Positions 27,482-35,300 of a stretch of 36,840 bases of DNA are shown in pieces (position 1 is the first letter of the stretch; each line of letters starts with the position of its first letter). Below the pieces are notes generated by a model. That model was not told the origin of the DNA, ran no database searches, and saw only the letters and a program-made list of their open reading frames with translations. The position numbers were made by a program, and so were the translations under genes. The DNA comes from Thiocapsa sp. KS1 (GTDB lineage Bacteria; Pseudomonadota; Gammaproteobacteria; Chromatiales; Chromatiaceae), in assembly GCF_001499735.1 (NCBI RefSeq), contig NZ_LN848257.1:707894-744733 (forward strand), written 5' to 3'.

Positions 27482-28468
27482 TTGGCCGACCAGGATGCCG
27501 TCGTTCCGGGTCATACCTATCGCATCGGTGCCGTGTCGCGATTGACTGGGGTGCCCGCCGACACCCTGCGGGTCTGGGAGCGGCGATACAGCGTTGTCTC
27601 GCCGGTTCGATCGGACTCGGGAACCCGTCTCTACGGACCGGACGACGTGAGTCGTTTGACCCTGATCAAACGCCTGGTCGATCGAGGCGATGCCATCAGC
27701 AGTGTCGCAAACCTGACTCTGGATCAGCTGCGTGAACGCATTCGCGGCACGGATCTGCCCGAGCAGAAGAGTCAGCCGGAGCGGCCTTGTCGCGTGATGG
27801 TCATCGGGTCATCGCTCGCCGCTCGATTGCGGCGAGAGGCGCACCTTCTGGACGACATCGACTTCGTCGGACTCTACGACTCCCGCGAAGCCTTCTTCGC
27901 CGCCGAGCGCCCGGCGATCGCGCCGGACCTGTCGGTGCTTGAGTACCCGACCGTGCACGGCGACCAGGTGCGCGAGATCGGCGAGCTGGCTGCTCGATGC
28001 GGCGCGGCCCGCGCGATCCTCGTCTACACCTTTGCCAGTCGAGCCACGCTCGATCGATTGGATGCGCGCAGGCTGATTCCGAAACGTGCCCCCCTGAATC
28101 CTCGGGAGCTGCGCCAGTGGTGCCTGAGCCGGCCTGCGCAGGCGCCCGCGGAGGATGCCGAGGATCCCCTGGACCTCTCGTTGCCGATCCCCTCGCGGCG
28201 ATTCGCCGACGCGGATCTGATTCGAATCGCCGCTGCCTCCCCGACTGTGCGGTGCGAATGCCCGCATCACCTGGTCGATCTGGTGCTCTCCTTGAATGCA
28301 TTCGAGCGCTACAGCGCCGAGTGCGAGGACCGCAACGCGGAAGATGCCGCATTGCACGCCTATCTGCATGCCTCGACGGCACGCGCACGGACCCTGATGG
28401 AGGCCGCGCTCGCCCGTGTCGTTGCGGCCGAGGGGATCGCGCTCGCGGCGCCGGAAGGAGAAATCTGA
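27482..28468 (+). CDS. MerR-family regulator with B12-domain-like C-terminus
   Basis: A transcription regulator with an N-terminal MerR winged helix (about residues 12-80: YRIGAVSRLTGVPADTLRVW, then RYSVVSPVRSDSGTRLYG). The layout resembles LitR/CarH proteins, in which a MerR head is followed by a cobalamin-binding region. Here the middle part (RVMVIGSSLAARLRREAHLL through AARAILVYTFASRATLDRL) looks like the Rossmann-like fold, but the DxHxxG cobalamin-ligand motif is not seen. A Cys-rich CECPHHLVDLVLSLNAFE segment follows near residue 257. TTG at 27482 gives 328 residues. Target genes are unknown; potF (divergent) and hisHF (95 bp downstream) are the nearest candidates. Confidence 0.82.
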   Translation: MADQDAVVPGHTYRIGAVSRLTGVPADTLRVWERRYSVVSPVRSDSGTRLYGPDDVSRLTLIKRLVDRGDAISSVANLTLDQLRERIRGTDLPEQKSQPERPCRVMVIGSSLAARLRREAHLLDDIDFVGLYDSREAFFAAERPAIAPDLSVLEYPTVHGDQVREIGELAARCGAARAILVYTFASRATLDRLDARRLIPKRAPLNPRELRQWCLSRPAQAPAEDAEDPLDLSLPIPSRRFADADLIRIAAASPTVRCECPHHLVDLVLSLNAFERYSAECEDRNAEDAALHAYLHASTARARTLMEAALARVVAAEGIALAAPEGEI

Positions 28469-28563
28469 ATCTCCCTGTCCGATAGCGCTAAGATAGCGGT
28501 TTCGTCCGCAGGTCCAGCGACCCGCGCTTCCGGCATCAACACGACCCCCTCGGATCTCCGCCC

Positions 28564-30153
28564 ATGATCTCCCTGCTCGACTACGGCGCCGGCAATGTGC
28601 GTAGCCTGCGCAATGCAATCCACTCCCTGGGTTTCTCCTTGACAGAGATCGAGCACCCCTCCGACATCCTCAAGGCGGAGCGGTTGATCTTTCCCGGGGT
28701 GGGTGCATTCGGCGCAGCGATGGAGCGCTTGCACCGACTCGGCTATGTGGAGCCCTTACGCGAGTATCTTGCGGCGGGCCGGCCCTATCTCGGGATTTGT
28801 ATCGGGCTTCAAACCCTCTTCGAGGGCAGCGACGAGTCTCCCGGCGTGCCCGGGCTCGGGATCATCCCGGGACGGATCCGCCGCTTCGACCCGGGTGCGC
28901 TCGCGGTCCCGCACATGGGCTGGAACGACGTGCGGGTGGAGCGCGACTCGCCCTTGTTCGGGGACTACGCCGGGGAGAAGCTCTACTTCGTTCACTCCTA
29001 TTACGCGGATCCGGCGGCCGAGAACCTGGACTGGCAGCTTGCGATGACGGACTACGGCCGCCCCTTTCTCAGTGCCGTCGAGCGGGGACGTATCGCCGCG
29101 GTGCAATTTCACCCGGAGAAGAGCGGAAGCGCCGGTTTGCGTCTTCTGCGCCGCTTTCTCGCCGTCGACGAGCAGCCGGTGGCCGGGATCACCTCCGCGA
29201 GCAAACGCACGCCGACGCGCCTGGCCAAGCGCATCATCGCCTGTCTGGACGTGCGCACCAACGACGCCGGGGATCTGGTCGTCACCAAGGGCGATCAGTA
29301 CGACGTGCGCGAGGCGGGCGAGGTCCGCAACCTCGGTAAGCCGGTCGATCTGGCACAGCGCTATTACGACGAAGGCGCCGACGAGATCACCTTCCTCAAT
29401 ATCACGGCCTTCCGGGACTTCCCGCTCGCGGATCAACCCATGCTCGAGGTCCTCCAGCGCGCCTCCGAGCGGGTCTTCGTGCCGCTCACCATCGGCGGGG
29501 GCATTCGGGCCTTTACCGACGCGGAGGGGGTCGAGTATTCGGCCCTCGATGTCGCCAATGCCTATTTCCGCGCCGGCGCGGACAAGATCTCGATCGGCTC
29601 GGACGCGGTCGATGCCGTCGAAGGCTTTCTGCGGCGCGGAACCAAAGACGGCAGCACGGCGATCGAGCAGATTGCGCGCGTCTACGGCAACCAGGCCGTG
29701 GTGATCTCCATCGACCCGCGTCGCGTCTATGTCCGATCTCCCGAAGACACGCCGCATTACACGGTCGCGACGCGCACGCCGGGACCCGAGGGCGAGCGTT
29801 TTTGCTGGTTTCAGTGCACGGTCAAGGGCGGGCGCGAAGGTCGCGACGTCGACGCCGTAGAGCTGGCACGGGCTTGCGAGGCGTTGGGCGCCGGCGAGAT
29901 CCTGCTCAACTCGATCGACCGCGACGGCACCGGCGCCGGCTTCGATTTGGAGCTGGTGCAGGCCGTGAGGTCCGCCGTCGGCATTCCGGTCATCGCCTCG
30001 AGCGGTGCCGGCTGCGTCGAGCACTTCGCGGAGGTGTTCGCGGCGACGGATGTCGAGGCCGCGCTGGCAGCGGGGATCTTCCATCGGCGCGAGGTTCCGA
30101 TCCGGGCCGTCAAGTCCTATCTGCTCGAACAGGGAATCGAGATCCGGGCCTGA
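28564..30153 (+). CDS. hisHF: Imidazole glycerol phosphate synthase, fused HisH-HisF
   Basis: One 529-residue chain that would carry both halves of imidazole glycerol phosphate synthase: glutamine hydrolysis and cyclisation of PRFAR to IGP plus AICAR in histidine synthesis. HisH part, residues 1-200: nucleophile Cys79 (LGICIGLQTLFEG) with His183 and Glu185 (QFHPEKSG). A short linker follows (about 200-220), then the HisF barrel with catalytic Asp229 (IIACLDVR) and Asp384 (VISIDPRR). The two aspartates are 155 residues apart versus 119 in ordinary bacterial HisF (11 and 130), because of eukaryote-like insertions such as TNDAGDLVVTKGDQYDVRE. No stop or frameshift separates the halves. No hisA is nearby. 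It overlaps the next gene as TGATG. Confidence 0.93.
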   Translation: MISLLDYGAGNVRSLRNAIHSLGFSLTEIEHPSDILKAERLIFPGVGAFGAAMERLHRLGYVEPLREYLAAGRPYLGICIGLQTLFEGSDESPGVPGLGIIPGRIRRFDPGALAVPHMGWNDVRVERDSPLFGDYAGEKLYFVHSYYADPAAENLDWQLAMTDYGRPFLSAVERGRIAAVQFHPEKSGSAGLRLLRRFLAVDEQPVAGITSASKRTPTRLAKRIIACLDVRTNDAGDLVVTKGDQYDVREAGEVRNLGKPVDLAQRYYDEGADEITFLNITAFRDFPLADQPMLEVLQRASERVFVPLTIGGGIRAFTDAEGVEYSALDVANAYFRAGADKISIGSDAVDAVEGFLRRGTKDGSTAIEQIARVYGNQAVVISIDPRRVYVRSPEDTPHYTVATRTPGPEGERFCWFQCTVKGGREGRDVDAVELARACEALGAGEILLNSIDRDGTGAGFDLELVQAVRSAVGIPVIASSGAGCVEHFAEVFAATDVEAALAAGIFHRREVPIRAVKSYLLEQGIEIRA

Positions 30154-31046
30154 TGAGGCGAGGGCGAGACACCGCAATGCCACGGCCCCTCGCCATCCTC
30201 CTCCTGGGTGTTGCGGTCGGGATCCTCTGCGGTTGCGCGATTTCGGACTCGGGCTCGGGCCCGATTGCGGGATCGGCCCACCCGCCGCAAGGCCTGAGCC
30301 AGGCGGATTGGCTGTCCAGGGTCGCGGCCTGCCATCTCTTGCGGGTCGGTCAGAATCTCGATGTCGCCGTGACCGACACGGCTGTGATCGCCGCCGCGGA
30401 CAAATACGGTTTCCGCGTCGACGCCATCATCGACCGATCCAATCAACTGGTTACGGAGTACGGCTCACGCGGACCGGCGCTCGTCGCCTTCGCCGCCGAA
30501 TCCTGCCGCCAGGTCTCGGAGGCGACCGGCGTGACCTCGGCCCTGGTCCGATTCGAGCCCGACGGGACCTTGCGCACGACCTGGCTGCGGCTCGACGGCG
30601 TCGAGATCGCGGACGGATTTGCCGAGGAGACCATCTCCGAGATCCGCCTTCGCCGCGTCGTCGGCCTGGTGATCAACAGCCCCGGCGGCTCGGTCTACGA
30701 AGCGCGCAAGCTCGGACGCTACCTGCGCACCATGGGTTTGCGTACCGCGGTCGATCGGTCATGCACATCGGCCTGTATCGATGTCCTCGCCGGAGGGGTC
30801 GAGCGCTATGTGACGCCCGCTGCCAAACTGGGGATCCATCAAAGCCGCGTCCCGAGACGGTTCAGCAGCCACGAGGGCGGACAGCTGTATGTCGCCGATG
30901 CCTTCCTCTATCTCCGCGAGATGGGAATCGATCCGGACGTAGCGATCGCCGCGGCCTCGGTGCCCAACAATAAGATCCTCCTGATCTCTCTGCCCGACGC
31001 ACTCCAGACCGGTCTCGTTACGGACGTCATCGAGCGTCTGGACTGA
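30153..31046 (+). CDS. ClpP/crotonase-fold envelope protein (probable lipoprotein)
   Basis: A secreted protein with a ClpP-like serine protease fold, of the COG3904-like periplasmic type; no substrate is known. The leader MPRPLAILLLGVAVGILCGC ends in a lipobox-like LCGC, although Cys at the -2 position is uncommon. The C-terminal half has NSPGGSVYEARKLGRYLRT (oxyanion strand), SCTSACIDVLAGG with the probable nucleophile Ser, and KLGIHQSRV with a probable His. The ATG at 30153 overlaps the hisHF stop (TGATG), giving 297 residues; an ATG at 30177 gives a cleaner signal peptide and is the alternative. Coupling to hisHF may be only transcriptional. Confidence 0.75.
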   Translation: MRRGRDTAMPRPLAILLLGVAVGILCGCAISDSGSGPIAGSAHPPQGLSQADWLSRVAACHLLRVGQNLDVAVTDTAVIAAADKYGFRVDAIIDRSNQLVTEYGSRGPALVAFAAESCRQVSEATGVTSALVRFEPDGTLRTTWLRLDGVEIADGFAEETISEIRLRRVVGLVINSPGGSVYEARKLGRYLRTMGLRTAVDRSCTSACIDVLAGGVERYVTPAAKLGIHQSRVPRRFSSHEGGQLYVADAFLYLREMGIDPDVAIAAASVPNNKILLISLPDALQTGLVTDVIERLD

Positions 31047-31326
31047 TCAGAGATTCGCCCTCGGAACGGTGCGCCGTGTCCACGCACCGAATCCAAAAAA
31101 ATATCTGGATCAAGGTCTTCCGTAGTTATGCAATACTAACGATTTACAGAATTATGAAAATTAATAAATCATAATTCCGTAAAATTAGCAGAGTCTATTC
31201 GAGCGGCAACCACACCATGCACGCGGCCAGGCAACGCGGCTGGATCTGAAGACCGGGTGACCAGAATCACGACCTCGCCCGGACTGCACGCGGTTTCCGT
31301 CCGACCTTTGCCTGATTGAGCAGTCT
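31047..31326. other. 280-bp control region before the RnfB-like/PFOR genes
   Basis: No gene is visible. About 31130-31190 is strongly AT-rich in a GC-rich genome and holds a large inverted repeat. A weak FNR-like half-site match, AATATCTGGATCAA (31100-31113, 7 of 10 bases), lies 30 bp before it. No clear sigma-54 (GG-N10-GC) element was recognised. The start codon at 31327 has only a weak ribosome site (TTGAGC). Confidence 0.5.
31143..31183. promoter_or_regulatory. AT-rich inverted repeat, 15-bp arms, likely operator
   Basis: TTACAGAATTATGA (31144-31157) and TCATAATTCCGTAA (31169-31182) are inverted copies with one mismatch, and the flanking T/A pair extends each arm to 15 bp. The 11-bp spacer is AAATTAATAAA. 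It has no following T-run and lies 144 bp upstream of the next start, so an operator or promoter-bending element is more likely than a terminator. It matches no regulator site that I can name. Confidence 0.6.
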
Positions 31327-32193
31327 ATGGCATCCATCTTCACCGCTGTCGGCTTCATGGCCGCGCTTGGTCTATTGCTCGCCCTGATCCTGATCCTGGC
31401 GAATCGCCGGCTGTACGTCTACGAAGACCCGCGCATCGATCAGGTCGAAGACCTGCTGCCGAGGGCCAACTGCGGTGCCTGCGGCACGGCGGGATGTCGG
31501 CCGTTCGCCGAGATGCTGGTCAAGGGCGAGATCGCGCCCGGCCGGTGCACCGTCAACTCGCCCGCCATGAACAAGCTCATCGCCGGCTTTCTGGGCGTCG
31601 ACCTCGGTGCCGACGAAAAGCGCGTGGCTCGGCTGGCCTGTGCCGGCGGCGCCCATGTCGCCTTCATGCGGGCCTCCTACGGCGGCATCCCATCCTGCCG
31701 CGCGGCCGCATTGGTCTCGGGGGGCGGCAAGGGCTGCTCCTGGGGCTGTCTCGGAATGGGCGACTGCGCCGCGGTCTGCAATTTCGACGCGATCCGGCTC
31801 GATCGGCATGGTCTGCCGGTCGTGGACGAGGCCAAGTGCACGGCCTGCGGGGATTGCGTCACCGTCTGTCCGAAGGATCTCTTCAGTCTGCATCGGATCA
31901 GTCACCGCTTGTGGGTCGCCTGCAAGAACCTGGACCAAGGCGACGAGGGCGAGCACGAATGCGATGTCGTTTGCACCGCATGCGGACGCTGTGCACAGGA
32001 TTCTCCCGAGGGATTGATCAAAGTCCAGGACAACCTGGCCGTCATCGATTACACGAAGAACACCCTTGCATCCAAGATCGCGATCGAGCGCTGTCCGACC
32101 GGCGCGATCGTCTGGCTCGAGTCGGACGGCAGAACCATTAAAGGGAAGGACGCCAGGAAGGTCGTCCGCAAAGAGGCATTGCCGCTGGCTTGA
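31327..32193 (+). CDS. RnfB-like membrane iron-sulfur protein
   Basis: Homologue of RnfB, the Fe-S entry subunit of the Rnf ferredoxin complex, but with no other rnf gene beside it. One N-terminal membrane helix (about residues 5-25) anchors it. The RnfB Fe-S domain has Cys49, 52, 57 and 74 (C-x2-C-x4-C-x16-C). A ferredoxin pair follows: Cys137/141/147/151 (GCLGMGDCAAVCN) and Cys171/174/177/181 (CTACGDCVTVCP). A last ferredoxin module keeps Cys216/219/222 (CTACGRC) and Cys256 (ERCP), but has Ser226 where the fourth Cys would be and no first three Cys in its second motif. The protein has 288 residues. It sits 128 bp before the pyruvate:ferredoxin oxidoreductase, so a role in passing its electrons to the membrane is inferred. 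Confidence 0.85.
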   Translation: MASIFTAVGFMAALGLLLALILILANRRLYVYEDPRIDQVEDLLPRANCGACGTAGCRPFAEMLVKGEIAPGRCTVNSPAMNKLIAGFLGVDLGADEKRVARLACAGGAHVAFMRASYGGIPSCRAAALVSGGGKGCSWGCLGMGDCAAVCNFDAIRLDRHGLPVVDEAKCTACGDCVTVCPKDLFSLHRISHRLWVACKNLDQGDEGEHECDVVCTACGRCAQDSPEGLIKVQDNLAVIDYTKNTLASKIAIERCPTGAIVWLESDGRTIKGKDARKVVRKEALPLA

Positions 32194-32320
32194 CGCGCCT
32201 CGTCCGGGATCGACAGCTCCCGGAAGCGACACCTCGACGAATCGAAGCATCCCCTGTTGTTTCCGCGAGTCCCGGCGTTGCGCCGTGGGCGGGTGCGGGG
32301 GTCAACCACAGAGAAGCCCC

Positions 32321-32346
32321 ATGTTCGGAAAGCCCATGTTCGGAAA
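32321..32346 (+). repeat. Direct repeat at the start of the PFOR gene
   Basis: ATGTTCGGAAA occurs at 32321-32331 and again at 32336-32346, 15 bp apart and in frame. Each copy carries a possible start; GAGAAG precedes the first and GGAAAG the second. The duplicated residues are MFGKPMFGNK. Confidence 0.7.
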
Positions 32347-35300
32347 TAAGGACGAGAAGCAGGTCAAGTATCCCGGCACACGGATGGCGATGGACGGCAA
32401 TACCGCCGTCATCATGTGCGAGCGCGAAGCCTCGGACGCCGCCGGCGCCTATCCCATCACGCCCTCCACCCAGATGGGCGAGTATTGGGCCGAGGAGGTC
32501 GCCAAAGGCCACCTCAACGTGTCGGGAAATCCGCTGATCTTCGTCGAGCCCGAATCCGAGCATGCGGCGGCGGCCGTTACCGCCGGCATGTCCATGACCG
32601 GCCTGCGCGCGGTGAACTTCTCCTCCGCCCAAGGCGTCGCCTTCATGCACGAGTCGCTTTATGCGGCCGTGGGCAAGCGTCTGCCCTACGTGCTGAATAT
32701 CGGCGCGCGCGCCATCACCAAGTCGAGCCTGAACGTCCACTGCGCGCACGACGACTATCACTGTATCGACGATACCGGCTTCACCCAGGTCTACGGCAAG
32801 AGTGCCCAAGAGGCGGCGGATCTCAACCTGATCGCCCGCAAGATCGCCGAGCTGACCTTGACGCCCGCCGCGGTCGGCCAGGACGGCTTTCTGACCACCC
32901 ATCTGATCGAGCCGCTGCTGGTGCCCGAGCGTGAGTTGATCGCCGAGTTCTGCGGTCGCCCGGACGACATCATCGCCTGCCCGACGCCGGCCCAAAAGCT
33001 GGTCTACGGACCGACCCGCCGCCGCGTCCCCATGGTCTGGGACGTCGACAACCCGGTCACATCGGGCTCCGTGCAGAACCAGGACGCCTACATGCAGGCC
33101 GTCGCCGCCCAGCGCCCGTATTTCTTCGATCATATCGAGCCGATTGCCGATCAGGTCATGGACGAGTTCCATGCCCTCACCGGGCGGCGCTATCAGCGCG
33201 TCGGTGGGTATCGCACCGAGGATGCCGAGTATCTGATCCTCGGCCAAGGCAGCATGATCACCCAGGCCGAGGCGGTCGCGGATTATCTGCGCGAGACCCG
33301 CAAGCTCAAGGTCGGCGTCGTCAACCTGACCATGTATCGGCCCTTCCCGGGCGATCTCATCGGGCAGATGCTCAAGGGCAGGAAGGGCGTGGCGGTGCTC
33401 GAGCGTACCGACCAGCCTCTGGCCGAAGATCTGCCCGTCATGCGCGAGATCCGCGCGGCCCTCACCAAGTGTCTGGAAAACGGCAGTGTGGAGAAGGGCG
33501 AGCGTCTGCCCTATCCGGACTACGCTGTCTACCGTCAGGGCGACATGCCGCGGCTCTACTCGGGCTGCTACGGTCTGGGCTCGCGCGACTTGCAGCCCGA
33601 GGGCCTGATCGCCGCAATCGAGAACATGCTCCCCGGTGCCGCGCACCGTAAGTTCTTCTATCTGTCGGTCGACTTCATCCGCAAACCCTTCGACCCCAAG
33701 GACGAGATCCGCATCCAGCGTCTGAAGGACGCCTATCCGCACATCGGCGAGCTCGCCCTGCGCGGAAGCGAGAACCCCAATCTCCTGCCCAAGGGCGCCA
33801 TCACCGTGCGCATGCACTCGGTCGGCGGCTGGGGCGCGGTCACGACCGGTAAGAACCTGGCGATGACCCTTTATGACTTGCTGGGTTTTGACATCCGCGC
33901 CAATCCCAAGTACGGCTCGGAAAAGAAGGGTCAACCGACCACCTATTTCCTCTCCGCCGCACCCGAGCCGATCCGGCTCAACTGTGAATACACCTATGTC
34001 GACGTGGTCCTGAGCCCGGACCCGAACGTCTTCACCCATTCCAACCCGCTCGCCGGGCTGGATCGGGGAGGGCGCTTCATCGTCCAGTCGAGCCTCGACA
34101 ACCCCGAGCAGGTCTGGGCGAGCTTCCCGCCTGCCGCGCGCAAATACATCGTCGAGCACGAGATCCGCGTCTACTACATCGACGGCTTCAAGATCGCCCG
34201 TGAAGAGGCGTCCGACCCGGAGCTGCAGATCCGCATGCAGGGCAACACCTTCCAAGGTGCCTTCTTCGCCGCGTCCCCGCTGATGGAGCGCGCCGGACTC
34301 GACGAGGCCGGGCTTTTCGCCGCCATGGAGGAGCAGATCCGCCACAAGTTCGGCGCCAAGGGCGAGCGCGTCGTGCAGGACAACCTGCGCATCGTGCGCC
34401 GCGGCTTCGACGAGATCGTCGAGATCGTCGACAAACCCATGATCAGCGGTCAGCTCCTGCCCCGCAAGGAGACGGGTCTCCCGGTCATGCTCAAGCAGTT
34501 GCCCGAGGGCGACGGCGGCATCACCGACGTGCACCGCTTCTGGGAGCAGACCGGCGCCTTCTACGCGAGCGGCCGCGGCAGCGACAACCTCGCCGATCCG
34601 CACATGGCACTGTCGTTGATGCCGGCTTCCAGCGGCGTCTATCGCGACATGACCCAGATCCGTTTCACCTATCCGAAATACGTGCCCGAGAACTGCACCG
34701 CTTGCGGCAACTGTTTCTCGGTCTGCCCGGACAGCGCCATCCCGGGTCTGGTCAATACGATCTCGGACATCTTCGCCGCCGCTATCGCCCGAGTGGAGCG
34801 CGGCATGCCGACCCAGCATCTGCGTCGCGAGACCCGCAGCGTGGAGAAGCGTCTGCGCAAGCTCATCGAAGCGGCCGGAGATGCACCGGATATGCGTGCG
34901 CTGATGGACCGCGCGGTGCTCGAAACCCTCGCTGCCTATCAGGGCGAGCCCGAGCAAAAGGCCATCATGGAGCAGGAATTCGGCCTCATGATGCAGGCCC
35001 TCGGCGACTATCAGTTTGCCGTGACCAAGCCCTATTGGAGCAACCGCGAGAAGAAGCAGAAAGGCAGCGGCGGGCTCTTCAGCATCACCGTCAATCCCTA
35101 CACCTGTAAGGGCTGCAATGAGTGCATCGAGGTCTGCGACGACGGCGCCCTCGTTTCCGAGCCCCAGACGACGCAGACCATCGAGGAGATGCGCGCCAAG
35201 TGGGACTTCTGGCTCGACCTGCCGACCACGGCCCCGGACTTCATCCGCATCGATGATCTGGACGACAAGGTCGGCGCGCTGGAGACCCTGCTGCTCGACA

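Noticed and set aside
28564-30153. Possibility that HisH-HisF is an assembly error joining two genes
   Set aside because: The junction is in frame, the linker is short and plausible, and the HisF half carries the eukaryote-type insertions expected of a true fused protein.
31100-31113. FNR-like site AATATCTGGATCAA before the RnfB-like gene
   Set aside because: Only one half-site fits (7 of 10 bases), and the position is about 220 bp from the start codon. It is kept only as a remark in the control-region entry.
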